A program made the translations under genes and the position numbers. Source: Yoonia sp. (lineage in GTDB: Bacteria > Pseudomonadota > Alphaproteobacteria > Rhodobacterales > Rhodobacteraceae). Taken from it: a stretch of DNA of 64,000 bases. This document shows positions 44,955 to 53,924 of this stretch, in pieces. The stretch spans positions 86,598-150,597 of the forward strand of contig NZ_JAGYJK010000007.1 in NCBI RefSeq assembly GCF_018402175.1, in the 5' to 3' direction. Under the pieces are notes generated by a model. That model was not told the DNA's origin, did not search any database, and was given only the letters and a program-made list of their open reading frames with translations. Numbering within the stretch: position 1 is the first letter of the stretch; the number at the start of each line of letters is the position of its first letter.

Positions 44955-46343
44955 GTGAGTTTCATCACACGCAAACTGACGGGCCTTGTGCTGGCGCTTT
45001 GCGTGACCGGATCGGCGATCAGCGCGCAAACCTCGGTCACCCTGACGCTGGCGGAGGCCCGCGATCTGGCCCGACAGGCGCTTTTTGCGGGCGACAGTGC
45101 TTTGGCCCTGGATCTTGCGCGCGCGGTGCTGTCGCAGCTGCCCGATGACCGTGCGTCCTTGATCATTGTCGCCGCCGCCGCCCCGCAGCAGGGCGACACC
45201 GCCGCTGGCCGCAGGGCGGGTGCGCGGGCCTTTGCCCTGTCACAGACCGATGAACACCGCTATGAGGCCGCGCGCCTGACAGCATTGGCCGCCGCCGAAG
45301 AAGACAGGTTCACCCTTGCGACCTATTGGCTGCGCCGAGCGCTGATCGTGGCCCCCAATGACGCAGAACGCGCCCAGACGCGGGCCGATGGCAACGTTAT
45401 CCGCCGCCTGAACCCGTGGTCCTTTGACTGGTCAGCGTCGCTGGTGCCGTCCTCGAACGTGAACGGCGGGGCTGCGGGCGGTGTGGCCGCAGCGCCCGGC
45501 ACGCCGACAGGGTCGTTGTCGGATAGCGCGCAGGCACTGGCGGGGTGGCGGGGTACGCTGGGTCTTGGGGCGACGTACCGGCTGCAGGAAAGCGCGACCC
45601 GCCGCACCCTGATCGGCACCCAATATCAAGGCGCGCGCATCCGGATCACGGACGCGGCCGATGTGCCGGACGAGGCGCTGGCAACCGACGAGATCACAGT
45701 CAACCTGCGCCATGACCGCGCCTTGGGCATCGGCAGCATCGGGGCGCAGCTGTCCTATGCGATGGTCGATTACCGCGATCTGGACAATGTGACGCTGGCA
45801 ACCGAGGTGCAGAAATTCGATGTCTGGCGGTTCGATATCGACCGGCGGCTGCCGATTGGCGACAGGTCTGACATCAGCCTGATGGCCGGACGCAGCTGGA
45901 CGTCCTATGATCAGGCCCTGATCAGCGATGTGGTGCGCACGACCTTTGGTGCCGCCTATGGTTACGGGCTGCAAAACCGCGACCAGATCCATGCCAGCAT
46001 CAGCTATGCCGATGCCACAGGCGGCAATGCGAATTACACATCCACCGAATGGACGGCGCAGATCAGCTATAGCCGGGCAGACCCGATTGGCCCGCTGTCG
46101 CTGAACCTGAGCGGCGGGGCGTCAAAGGCCGATTTTCCCGACTACAGTATCGGCCCTTTCGTCGTGGCTGGCGGACGGCAGGACAGAACCCTGTTCTATG
46201 GGGCCACGATCGGTTTTCCCGATGTCAGCTATGCCGGGTTCACCCCGGTTCTGAATATCGCCGGCAGCCATACCGACAGCAATGTCACCCGTTTCACCCG
46301 CGACAGCCTGTCAGCAGGTATCACGATCAAGTCAGAGTTTTGA
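44955..46343 (+). CDS. Slam/DUF560-like outer-membrane protein: TPR-like N terminus and barrel
   Basis: 462 residues. Signal peptide (ITRKLTGLVLALCVTGSAIS), then about 120 residues of helical TPR-like sequence (LAEARDLARQALFAGDSALA, AARLTALAAAEEDRFTLATY). From about residue 155 a beta-rich part starts with WSFDWSASLVPSSNVNGG and ends in SAGITIKSEF, an aromatic C terminus of a barrel. This layout is that of surface lipoprotein assembly modifiers. The start is GTG 44955. No candidate lipoprotein client is next to it. Confidence 0.78.
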   Translation: MSFITRKLTGLVLALCVTGSAISAQTSVTLTLAEARDLARQALFAGDSALALDLARAVLSQLPDDRASLIIVAAAAPQQGDTAAGRRAGARAFALSQTDEHRYEAARLTALAAAEEDRFTLATYWLRRALIVAPNDAERAQTRADGNVIRRLNPWSFDWSASLVPSSNVNGGAAGGVAAAPGTPTGSLSDSAQALAGWRGTLGLGATYRLQESATRRTLIGTQYQGARIRITDAADVPDEALATDEITVNLRHDRALGIGSIGAQLSYAMVDYRDLDNVTLATEVQKFDVWRFDIDRRLPIGDRSDISLMAGRSWTSYDQALISDVVRTTFGAAYGYGLQNRDQIHASISYADATGGNANYTSTEWTAQISYSRADPIGPLSLNLSGGASKADFPDYSIGPFVVAGGRQDRTLFYGATIGFPDVSYAGFTPVLNIAGSHTDSNVTRFTRDSLSAGITIKSEF

Positions 46344-46483
46344 TTTTCGGTTCTTGCACCAAGGCACATTCCGGGCAGGAAGACGCCGATCAAATCCAAG
46401 TCGCACCAATATCTGTCAACTTGATGTCCGATGACACGTCATCAGCGTGCAAAGCACAATATAAAGATGTCAAAGAAAAAGGA

Positions 46484-46558
46484 TGGTGCTGTGAGAGAGG
46501 ATTGAACTCTCGACCTCACCCTTACCAAGGGTGTGCTCTGCCACTGAGCTACCACAGC
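46484..46558 (-). tRNA. tRNA-Thr(GGT)
   Basis: On the minus strand the acceptor GCTGTGG pairs with TCACAGC, followed by discriminator A and encoded CCA. The anticodon arm CACCC-TTGGTAA-GGGTG gives anticodon GGT, and the T arm is GAGAG-TTCAATC-CTCTC. D arm and lengths are canonical (75 nt with CCA). Confidence 0.96.
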
Positions 46559-46644
46559 ATCCGTGAGGCGGGGGATTACCGACATTCGCCTGCGCGTGCA
46601 AGCCCTCTCTGGACGGTTTTTGCGCGTCTTGCTAACAGGGTGCC

Positions 46645-46794
46645 ATGGATAGCAACGACAGCAAGCCACAGCCGGCCAAACCCGCCGCAACCCGCGAAGA
46701 CAGGTTGAAAGCCGCGCTCAAGGCCAATATGGCCAAGCGCAAGGCACAGGCGCGCGCACGCGCCGCGGGTGCGGACAAACAAAAGAAAGACTAG
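46645..46794 (+). CDS. Small basic protein upstream of murA
   Basis: 49 residues. It begins [19 protein letters not shown] and ends in a strongly basic helix ([20 protein letters not shown]). A short Lys/Arg/Ala-rich protein of this type directly before murA is something I associate with Rhodobacteraceae. It ends five bases before the murA ATG, consistent with coupling. Function unknown; too short for a firm family call. Confidence 0.6.
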   Translation: MDSNDSKPQPAKPAATREDRLKAALKANMAKRKAQARARAAGADKQKKD

Positions 46795-46799
46795 GCAGC

Positions 46800-48065
46800 A
46801 TGGATTCCATTTTGGTCAAGGGCGGTGCGGCACTCAACGGCAAGATCCAGATCGCCGGTGCCAAGAACGCGGCGCTGGCGCTGATGCCAGCGACCCTGCT
46901 GTCAGAAGAACCGCTGACCCTGACCAATGCCCCGCGCTTGTCGGATATCAAGACGATGACCGCACTGCTGCAATCGCTGGGCGTCGAGGTCACGTCGATG
47001 CAGAACGGCAAGGTGCAGGTGCTGTCGTCGCATGCGATGACATCGACCCGCGCGGATTATGAAATCGTGCGCAAGATGCGCGCGTCCAATCTGGTGCTGG
47101 GTCCCCTGCTGGCGCGGCATCATCAGGCGATTGTGTCCTTGCCCGGCGGTTGTGCCATTGGCGCGCGGCCGATGGATATTCATGTGACTGCCCTTGAAAC
47201 CATGGGCGCCACGATCGAGCTGAAAGACGGCTATCTGCATGCGACCGCCAAGGGCGGGCTGAAAGGCGCGCGGGTTGCGCTGCGGTTTGCCAGCGTGGGC
47301 GCCACTGAAAACGTGCTGATGGCCGCGACCTTGGCCAAAGGCACGACGATCATCGAAAACGCTGCGCGCGAGCCTGAAATCGTCGATCTCGCCCAATGCC
47401 TGCGCCGCATGGGTGCGCAGATCGACGGCGAAGGCACCAGCACGATCACCATTCAGGGCGTGGACCGGCTGGGCGCTGCGACCCATCCTGTCGTCACCGA
47501 CCGGATCGAACTTGGCACCTATATGCTGGCCCCTGTTTTTGCGGGCGGCGCGGTGGAATGTCTTGGCGGGCGGATGGATCTGGTCGCGTCTTTCGCCGAA
47601 AAGCTGTCAGAGGCCGGTGTGGATGTCTCGGAAACTCCTGACGGGATCTTGGTGAAACGCAACGGCAGCCGCGCAAAGGCCGTCAATGTCACGACCGCCG
47701 TATTCCCTGGCTTTCCGACGGATCTGCAGGCGCAGATGATGGCGATGCTTTGCACGGCGCAGGGCACATCAGTGCTGGAAGAAAAGATTTTCGAGAACCG
47801 TTTCATGCATGCCCCCGAACTGATCCGCATGGGGGCCAAGATCGACGTGCAGGGCGGGACCGCCACGGTGCGGGGCGTGGACCGCCTGAAAGGCGCACCT
47901 GTCATGGCGACAGACCTGCGCGCCTCGGTCTCGCTGATCCTTGCAGGACTCGCGGCAGAAGGTGAGACGCTGGTCAGCCGCGTCTATCACCTTGATCGCG
48001 GCTACGAACATGTCGAGGAAAAGCTGCGCGCCGTCGGGGCCAATATCGAACGGGTGTCGGCATGA
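46800..48065 (+). CDS. murA: UDP-N-acetylglucosamine 1-carboxyvinyltransferase
   Basis: 421 residues, complete. First committed step of peptidoglycan synthesis, transferring enolpyruvate to UDP-GlcNAc; target of fosfomycin. N-terminal [20 protein letters not shown], with the active-site Cys loop in [16 protein letters not shown], and the RYHL-type C terminus [20 protein letters not shown] are diagnostic. The stop overlaps the next start (ATGA). Confidence 0.97.
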   Translation: MDSILVKGGAALNGKIQIAGAKNAALALMPATLLSEEPLTLTNAPRLSDIKTMTALLQSLGVEVTSMQNGKVQVLSSHAMTSTRADYEIVRKMRASNLVLGPLLARHHQAIVSLPGGCAIGARPMDIHVTALETMGATIELKDGYLHATAKGGLKGARVALRFASVGATENVLMAATLAKGTTIIENAAREPEIVDLAQCLRRMGAQIDGEGTSTITIQGVDRLGAATHPVVTDRIELGTYMLAPVFAGGAVECLGGRMDLVASFAEKLSEAGVDVSETPDGILVKRNGSRAKAVNVTTAVFPGFPTDLQAQMMAMLCTAQGTSVLEEKIFENRFMHAPELIRMGAKIDVQGGTATVRGVDRLKGAPVMATDLRASVSLILAGLAAEGETLVSRVYHLDRGYEHVEEKLRAVGANIERVSA

Positions 48066-48523
48066 CGCGCGATGCCAGTTTCCGCGATGGCGCGGACAAG
48101 CCCTTGCGCCTGCGCGCGCTGGATGCCGATGATCTGGCCGTGATTGCCGCGATCACGCAGGATGCGGTGTTTCCGGTGTCGGAAATGCGCTGGGACCGCA
48201 AGGCGCGCCGCTTTGCCTTGCTGATCAACCGCTTTCGTTGGGAAAACGGGCGTCAGCAGCCTGAACGTGTACAATCGGTGCTGGCGTTTGAGGATGTGAT
48301 GGCGGTGCAAAGCCAAGGCATCGACAAGGCCGACACTGATCTTGTCTGTTCGCTGTTATCGATCAGCTTTGTGCCGACCGTCGATGGCGCGGGACGGATT
48401 GAGCTGATGCTGGCGGGCGATGGCGCGATTGCATTGAACGTAGAGGCATTGGAAGCCGTGCTGCGCGACGTGACGCACCCCTATGCAGCACCGTCAGGCA
48501 AGGCACCCACGCATCCCGACTGA
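48062..48523 (+). CDS. DUF2948-family protein
   Basis: 153 residues, no signal or membrane segment. [40 protein letters not shown] and [20 protein letters not shown] match the alphaproteobacterial DUF2948 family; function unknown. It sits between murA and hisD, an order known from relatives, and overlaps murA by four bases. Confidence 0.82.
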   Translation: MTRDASFRDGADKPLRLRALDADDLAVIAAITQDAVFPVSEMRWDRKARRFALLINRFRWENGRQQPERVQSVLAFEDVMAVQSQGIDKADTDLVCSLLSISFVPTVDGAGRIELMLAGDGAIALNVEALEAVLRDVTHPYAAPSGKAPTHPD

Positions 48524-48591
48524 TACCCTGACTGATACCATTGAAGCGGCGCACCGTCCCCGCTATGTCCCCTGTCACGAAGGAGACATCA

Positions 48592-49900
48592 ATGCCGCAA
48601 TTCCTGTCCACGACCGATCCCGATTTCGAGGCCCGTTTTACCGCCCTGCTGGGCGCGAAACGCGAAGACAGCCCCGATGTCGATCATATCGTGGCCGAAA
48701 TCATCGCCGATGTACGCGCGCGCGGCGATGCGGCGGTCGATTGAGCTGACGTCGCGGTTCGACCGGCTGGACCTGACGCCCGCAACCCTGCGCTTTACCC
48801 CCGCCGAAATCGCCGCTGAATGCGCGCTGGTGTCGGACGAAGACCGTGCCGCGCTTGAACTCGCCGCCGTGCGCATCCGCGCTTATCACAGCCGCCAGAT
48901 GCCCGAGGATGCCAGCTGGACCGACGAGACTGGCGCCACGCTTGGCTGGCGCTGGACGCCTGTTTCGGCGGCGGGGCTTTATGTGCCGGGCGGGCTTGCC
49001 AGCTATCCGTCATCCGTGCTGATGAACGCTATTCCGGCCAAGGTCGCGGGGGTCCAACGTCTTGCCATCGTGGTGCCGACGCCGGATGGCGTGACCAATC
49101 CTTTGGTCCTGATGGCAGCCCAGATCGCGGGGGTGGACGAGATTTACCGCATCGGCGGCGCGCAGGCGATTGCCGCACTGGCCTATGGCACCCAGACCAT
49201 CCCGCCCGTGGACAAGATCACAGGGCCGGGCAATGCCTTTGTCGCGGCCGCCAAACGGCGGGTGTTCGGCAAGGTGGGGATCGACATGATCGCAGGGCCG
49301 TCCGAAATCCTTGTCATCGCGGATCGTGACAATGACCCCGACTGGATCGCGCTGGACCTGCTGTCACAGGCCGAACATGACGAAAGCGCGCAATCGCTGT
49401 TGATCACCGACGATGCCGATTTCGGGCGCGCGGTGGCTGCGGCGGTCGATGCCCGACTGCAAACGCTGGAACGGCGCGCCATTGCGGGCGCAAGCTGGCG
49501 CGATTTCGGCGCGATCATCACCGTGGCGGATATGAACGAGGCCGTGGCGCTGTCCGACCGGATCGCGCCCGAACATCTGGAACTTTGCACGGCGGATGCC
49601 GATGCTTTGGCAGGCCGGATCACCCATGCGGGGGCGATCTTTATTGGCAGTTGGACACCAGAGGCAATCGGCGATTACATAGGCGGGCCAAACCATGTTT
49701 TGCCGACCGCGCGGTCGGCCCGTTTTTCGAGTGGATTATCCGTGATGGACTTTATCAAACGCACCACCCTGTCGCGCATGACGCCCGACGCTTTGGCTGC
49801 CATCGGCCCCGCCGCCGAACGGCTGGCCAAATCCGAAAGCCTGCAAGCCCATGGGCTGAGCGTGCGCGCGCGGCTTGATCGGCTGAACCGGGGGGTCTGA
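48592..49900 (+). pseudogene. hisD: Histidinol dehydrogenase with a +1 frameshift near 48737-48741
   Basis: The first 49 codons (MPQFLSTTDPDFEARF to RARGDAAV) end at a TGA at 48742-48744. The rest of HisD continues in another frame (IELTSRFDRLDLTPATLRFT to RARLDRLNRGV). ATG 48592 to the final stop is 1309 nt, one more than 436 codons; removing one base in GCGGTCGATTGAG restores AAVIELTSRF. Downstream all catalytic features remain, e.g. AGLYVPGGLASYPSSVLMNA, GPGNAFVAAAKRRVFGKVGI, Zn-ligand regions in SQAEHDESAQS and PEHLELC. HisD catalyses the last two steps of histidine synthesis, so a true mutation would cause auxotrophy; a sequencing error is a serious alternative. Confidence 0.9.
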
Positions 49901-49901
49901 G

Positions 49902-50381
49902 ATGGCGCGCATCGTCAATATCATCCTTGATGACAGCGGATTGCCCGCACCCACGCCCGAGATTGACCAGGAACGCAAGGTCGCGATGTTCGACCTGCTG
50001 GAAGACAACAGTTTCGCCATGCCGCCGCGCGACGACCGCGCCGTGCCGGAAGGGCCGTTCCAGCTGGGCCTGTCGATCCGCGAAAAGCGGCTGGTCTTCG
50101 ATATCCAGTTGGAGGACGGGACACCTGCGGGGGAGTTCCACCTGTCGCTCGGCCCGTTCCGGCAGGTGGTGAAGGATTATTTCCAGATCTGCGCCAGCTA
50201 TTTCGATGCGGTCAAAACCCTGCCCCCCAGCCAGATCGAGACCATCGACATGGCCCGCCGCGGCATCCACAACGAAGGCGCGCGGGTCTTGCAGGAACGG
50301 CTGGAAGGCAAGGCCGTGGTCGATAACGACACCGCCCGCCGCCTGTTCACGCTGATCTGTGTGCTGCATTTTGGGGGCTGA
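49902..50381 (+). CDS. UPF0262-family protein
   Basis: 159 residues, cytosolic. RIVNIILDDSGLPAPTPEID, VAMFDLLEDNSFAMP, FHLSLGPFRQVVKDYFQICA and ETIDMARRGIHNEGARVLQE are the hallmark blocks of UPF0262, a family with no assigned function that follows hisD in many alphaproteobacteria. It starts one base after the hisD stop and is followed by the phosphatase gene at two-base distance. Confidence 0.88.
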   Translation: MARIVNIILDDSGLPAPTPEIDQERKVAMFDLLEDNSFAMPPRDDRAVPEGPFQLGLSIREKRLVFDIQLEDGTPAGEFHLSLGPFRQVVKDYFQICASYFDAVKTLPPSQIETIDMARRGIHNEGARVLQERLEGKAVVDNDTARRLFTLICVLHFGG

Positions 50382-50382
50382 T

Positions 50383-50865
50383 GTGGGCGATACCGGCACA
50401 TATGCCCCCCTGCCCCAATCGGTGTTGTTTTGTTGCGATCATAATTCCGTCCGGTCCCCTATGGCCGAAGGGATCATGAAGAAGCTTTACGGTAAACGCT
50501 GTTATGTCCAGTCGGTCGGCGTCAAAAACGACATGGAAATAGACGGTTTCGCCGTCACCGTCTGCGCCGAAATCGGGGTCGAGGTGTCGCGCCACCGGTC
50601 GCGGTCCTTTGACGAGATGGAACAATGGGGCGATGATCTGTCGTCTTTCGATCTGGTGCTGGCGCTGTCGCCCGCCAGCCAGCGGCGCGCGCTGGACCTG
50701 ACGCAGTTCTTCCATCTGGATGTCGAATACTGGCCGATCATTGATCCCACCGGCATGGGCGACAGCCGCGAGGCGCGTCTGGCGTTGTACCGGCAAGCTC
50801 GCGACCAGATTCATGACCGGTTGGTCGCCCGCTTTGGTCCTGCGACGGATGATCCGTCCGCATGA
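50383..50865 (+). CDS. Low-molecular-weight protein-tyrosine-phosphatase family protein
   Basis: 160 residues. The P-loop VLFCCDHNSVRSPMAEGIMK has the C-x5-R-S phosphatase signature near the N terminus. The later WPIIDPTGMGDSREARLALY supplies the general-acid Asp-Pro. The GTG start at 50383 has GGGGGC a few bases upstream; the frame opens 24 bases earlier at another GTG. The substrate could be protein tyrosine phosphate or an ArsC-like arsenate, not decidable here. It follows UPF0262 in one transcription unit with hisD. Confidence 0.85.
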   Translation: MGDTGTYAPLPQSVLFCCDHNSVRSPMAEGIMKKLYGKRCYVQSVGVKNDMEIDGFAVTVCAEIGVEVSRHRSRSFDEMEQWGDDLSSFDLVLALSPASQRRALDLTQFFHLDVEYWPIIDPTGMGDSREARLALYRQARDQIHDRLVARFGPATDDPSA

Positions 50866-50971
50866 CGCGTGATCCATTCGCGACACACGCATATTTACCC
50901 TTGAAAATCGCACCGGACAGGCGCATTTAGCAGCGGTTCGCAAAGAGCGAACGAGATATACAGGAGATCAC

Positions 50972-51190
50972 ATGGCCAAGGAAGAACTGCTCGAATTCCC
51001 AGGTGTCGTGAAAGAACTTCTGCCGAACGCGACATTTCGGGTCGAGCTGGAAAACGGCCATGAGATCATCGCGCATACGGCAGGCAAGATGCGCAAGAAC
51101 CGCATCCGCGTTCTGGCAGGCGACAAGGTGCAGGTCGAAATGACCCCCTATGACCTGACAAAGGGTCGGATCAATTACCGCTTCAAGTAA
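50972..51190 (+). CDS. infA: Translation initiation factor IF-1
   Basis: 72 residues, exact family length. [40 protein letters not shown] and [20 protein letters not shown] are the S1-like OB-fold blocks. It binds the 30S A site. An SD-like ACAGGAGA is seven bases upstream. Upstream TTGAAA and CATTTA with 17-base spacing (50901-50929) may be its promoter. Confidence 0.98.
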   Translation: MAKEELLEFPGVVKELLPNATFRVELENGHEIIAHTAGKMRKNRIRVLAGDKVQVEMTPYDLTKGRINYRFK

Positions 51191-51209
51191 CGTGAAACAC
51201 AGTTTCACG
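51191..51209 (+). other. Stem-loop directly after infA
   Basis: CGTGAAAC-ACA-GTTTCACG, a perfect 8-bp stem with a 3-base loop starting at the base after the infA stop. There is no T-run, so it could be a transcript-stabilising hairpin or a weak terminator before maf. Confidence 0.5.
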
Positions 51210-51270
51210 CAGCAGGGGTAAGTGTTTGGCCGCAGGCGAAATGCGGCCCTGCAGCAGTTGCGGAGATCAC

Positions 51271-51876
51271 ATGACCACCCTGCCCCCCGATACCGGATTG
51301 AAACTGATCCTCGGCTCTGGCTCGCCCCGGCGGCTGGAGCTCTTGGCGCAGCTTGGCGTCGTGCCGGACGCTGTGCGCCCGCCCGATATCGACGAGGATG
51401 CACGCCGTGCCGAATTGCCGCGCGATTATGTCAAACGGATCGCCATGGAAAAGCTGGCCGCGATGGTGGCGGATGATGATACTGTCGTGCTTTGCGCAGA
51501 TACGACCGTCGCCCTTGGTCGCCGGATCATGGGCAAACCCCGCGACGCGGGCGAAGCGGCGGCGTTTCTTTACGCGCTGTCGGGACGACGGCACAAGGTC
51601 ATCACCGCCGTGGCCGTCAAGCGCGGCACGCGGACATGGCTGCGCGATGTGCAAAGCACGGTGGCGTTCAAAGAACTGTCTGATGCCGAAGTGAACGCCT
51701 ATCTGGCCAGCGGTGACTGGCAGGGCAAGGCGGGCGGTTATGCGATACAAGGGCCTGCAGGGGCCTTTATCCCGTGGATCAACGGGTCCTACACCGGCAT
51801 CGTCGGCCTGCCGCTGACCGAAACCGCCGGGCTGCTGACCGCCGCCGGCTATCCATTGTACAAGGACGCATTATGA
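51271..51876 (+). CDS. maf: Maf-family nucleoside triphosphate pyrophosphatase
   Basis: 201 residues. [19 protein letters not shown] is the phosphate-binding N terminus, [20 protein letters not shown] the metal site, and [20 protein letters not shown] the YhdE-type signature. It hydrolyses non-canonical or excess NTPs (dTTP/UTP type). ATG 51271 lies after GGAGATCAC. Its end overlaps the RNase gene by four bases. Confidence 0.93.
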   Translation: MTTLPPDTGLKLILGSGSPRRLELLAQLGVVPDAVRPPDIDEDARRAELPRDYVKRIAMEKLAAMVADDDTVVLCADTTVALGRRIMGKPRDAGEAAAFLYALSGRRHKVITAVAVKRGTRTWLRDVQSTVAFKELSDAEVNAYLASGDWQGKAGGYAIQGPAGAFIPWINGSYTGIVGLPLTETAGLLTAAGYPLYKDAL

Positions 51877-52907
51877 AGGGTCGCAGCATCATCCTCGATC
51901 ATGTGAACGGGCTTGAAGCCGCGGCATACCTTGTCGATGGCAAGCTTGACGATCTGCTGATCGACCAGACCGACGCCCCGCGCCCCGGCGCGATCTATCG
52001 CGCGATCTGCGACCGGCCGATCAAGGGGCAAGGCGGCATGATGCTGCGCCTGCCCGACGGCGACACGGCCTTTCTGCGCGCGGGCAAGGGGCTGCGGCAG
52101 GGTCAGGCGCTCTTGGTGCAGGTCACAGGCTATGCCGAAGGCAGCAAGGCCGTACCTGTCACCGACCGCGTGCTGTTCAAAAGCCGCTATGCGATCGTCA
52201 CACCGGGCAAACCGGGGCTGAACATCTCGCGCCAGATCGTGGATGAGGATATCCGCGACACTCTGCTGGCCATCGCGCATGAGGCGCATGAGGGCGCGCA
52301 CGGGCTGATCCTGCGATCATCTTGCGAAACGGCTGATCCGGCCGAGATCGCCGAGGATATCACCGCGATGCTGGACCTTGCCGATGCGGTGCTGGCCGAT
52401 GCGGAAGGTGATATGCCCGAGGCCCTGACAGAAGGCGACAGCCCGCATGTGCTGGCCTGGCGCGACTGGACCGGCGCAAGCGAGATTGTCACCGCACCGG
52501 GCAGCTTTGTCAGCCACGGGGTGCTGGACCAGATCGCGGCATTGGGTCAAGCGCTGGTGCCGCTGGGCGAAGGGCAGATGTATGTCGAACCCACCCGCGC
52601 GCTGGTTGCCGTGGATGTGAACACGGGCAGCGACACGACCCCTGCAGCCGCGCTCAAGGCCAACCTCGCTGCTGCCCGCGCCTTACCGCGCGCCCTGCGG
52701 CTGCGGGGGCTTGGTGGCCAGATCAGCGTGGATTTCGTGTCGATGTCCAAGACGCATCGCAAACAGGTTGAACAATCTTTGCGCGCCGCCTTCAAGAACG
52801 ACCCTGTCGAGACATCGCTGGTCGGCTGGACGCCCATGGGCCTGTTCGAACTGCAGCGCAAACGCGAACGGCTGCCCCTGCCTGCGGCCCTGCTGAGGCG
52901 TCTGTAA
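51873..52907 (+). CDS. Ribonuclease E/G family protein, short form
   Basis: 344 residues. An S1-like N-terminal half ([20 protein letters not shown]) leads to the catalytic region with acidic residues in [15 protein letters not shown] and [20 protein letters not shown], equivalent to the DNase-I-like metal site of RNase E/G. The protein ends at [11 protein letters not shown] and lacks the C-P-x-C zinc link and the long scaffold tail of RNase E. It is therefore a compact paralogue seen in alphaproteobacteria, probably in RNA maturation. Coupled to maf upstream and to yacG downstream. Confidence 0.87.
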   Translation: MKGRSIILDHVNGLEAAAYLVDGKLDDLLIDQTDAPRPGAIYRAICDRPIKGQGGMMLRLPDGDTAFLRAGKGLRQGQALLVQVTGYAEGSKAVPVTDRVLFKSRYAIVTPGKPGLNISRQIVDEDIRDTLLAIAHEAHEGAHGLILRSSCETADPAEIAEDITAMLDLADAVLADAEGDMPEALTEGDSPHVLAWRDWTGASEIVTAPGSFVSHGVLDQIAALGQALVPLGEGQMYVEPTRALVAVDVNTGSDTTPAAALKANLAAARALPRALRLRGLGGQISVDFVSMSKTHRKQVEQSLRAAFKNDPVETSLVGWTPMGLFELQRKRERLPLPAALLRRL

Positions 52908-53089
52908 TGGCCTGCCCGATCTGCAACCGGCCGACCGACAAGGCCTATCGCCCGTTTTGTTCGCGCCGCTGCGCGGATGTCGATCTGGGCAAATGGCTGA
53001 CCGGCAGCTACGCGATTCCGGCGGGTCAGGATGACGCCGAGGACGATGACACCGACCGGGCCGAAGACAGTAACGGGAAACTGCACTGA
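52907..53089 (+). CDS. yacG: Small zinc-finger DNA gyrase inhibitor YacG
   Basis: 60 residues. Four cysteines in MACPICNRP and FCSRRCADVDLGKWL form the C4 zinc site of YacG, followed by the expected GSYAIP segment. It has an acidic tail rich in Asp/Glu. YacG inhibits DNA gyrase in E. coli. The ATG overlaps the last base of the RNase stop (TAATG). Last backbone protein gene before tRNA-Phe. Confidence 0.93.
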   Translation: MACPICNRPTDKAYRPFCSRRCADVDLGKWLTGSYAIPAGQDDAEDDDTDRAEDSNGKLH

Positions 53090-53163
53090 GCCCGCCTTTC
53101 CCTCTGGACACCCGCGCAGGCCACGTCTAAAAGCGCGCTACCCGACGGTTCGTCCGTCCCGGT

Positions 53164-53238
53164 GCCCGGGTAGCTCAGGGGTAGAGCAGTGGATTGAAAA
53201 TCCTCGTGTCGGTGGTTCGATTCCGCCCCTGGGCACCA
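53164..53238 (+). tRNA. tRNA-Phe(GAA), likely island insertion site
   Basis: Acceptor GCCCGGG/CCTGGGC with discriminator A and encoded CCA; anticodon arm GGATTGAAAATCC with anticodon GAA; T arm GGTGG-TTCGATT-CCGCC. 75 nt. Immediately after it base composition and gene type change, as expected if its 3' end served as an attachment site. A second copy of the 3' end is not in the window. Confidence 0.96.
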
Positions 53239-53924
53239 TTTAAACCAACAATAACAACGCTGTAAGTATCGCACATTTTGACGAAATGTGTTGCACACTC
53301 ATCGCACAGTTTTGTGCTGCGTTTGTGGGCTCGAACACTGTGTTGAACACAGTGTTTGTGAGTCGCGGGTTTGAACACTGTGTTGGCAACATAGTGTTTG
53401 GAACACAGTGCTTGGGACACAGTTGCGTGAAACAGTGTTTAGGCACGCAGATGAGAAAATGGTCAGCACACTTGCTGTGCACTGCAAACAACCCAATCGC
53501 ATTGAGCCCCCACCCTTGCCTCTGAGTTGGCCAATTCGCTGTCATAGGTCTGCTGTTTTACGACGCACTTGTCACAAACCACCGACTGCGATCCCTTCTG
53601 CTGTGATTGCCCCAAACAAACCGGACAACACACAAAAGCCACAAAACAGATCACTCCGCAATGCTGAAGCACGCCGTTGGTAGACGTTGGTGACGCGAGT
53701 TCGCGGCACATTCTGCCCACAATCCGTTCGAGCGCTTTTAAAACTGCAAACGCCACTCGGGACGAAAAACGCTTGTTCAGTGGACAAAATCAAGCCATCA
53801 TCCGTCCAACCAGCAGGCCAATCTGTTAAAGTCGGTGACAATATTTCAGATGATTGCAAACATCATAAACCCGTAAATATCAAGCGTTACAATACGACGA
53901 ATACCAACAGGGAGACTTTAATAA
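53239..53924. other. Gene-free boundary region after tRNA-Phe
   Basis: About 690 bases. Reading frames are present on both strands but none has a ribosome-binding site or recognisable protein sequence; I treat them as chance. The notable content is the palindromic array at 53334-53440. The final 100 bases are AT-rich and probably hold the promoter of the transporter operon, with CAGGGAG 9-15 bases before ATG 53925. Confidence 0.6.
53334..53440. repeat. 14-bp-periodic array of the palindrome AACAC(A/T)GTGTT
   Basis: Copies start at 53334 (AACACTGTGTT), 53346 (AACACAGTGTT), 53374 (AACACTGTGTT), 53388 (AACATAGTGTT), 53402 (AACACAGTGCT), a degenerate one at 53416 (GACACAGTTG) and 53430 (AAACAGTGTTT). 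From 53346 the spacing is 28, 14, 14, 14, 14, so the period is 14 bp with one missing or decayed unit. The unit is an inverted repeat around a central A/T. Candidate roles are arm-type sites for the island recombinase or a regulator array. Confidence 0.8.

Noticed and set aside
50862..50930. 22-codon frame between the phosphatase gene and infA
   Set aside because: Too short, not conserved in character; it probably covers the infA promoter.
53334..53440. CRISPR array
   Set aside because: Units are 11 bp palindromes with 14-bp period and no spacers; no cas genes nearby.
53463..53756. 97-codon minus-strand frame with many cysteines after tRNA-Phe
   Set aside because: Cysteine spacing is irregular and codon use is random-looking; nothing supports translation.
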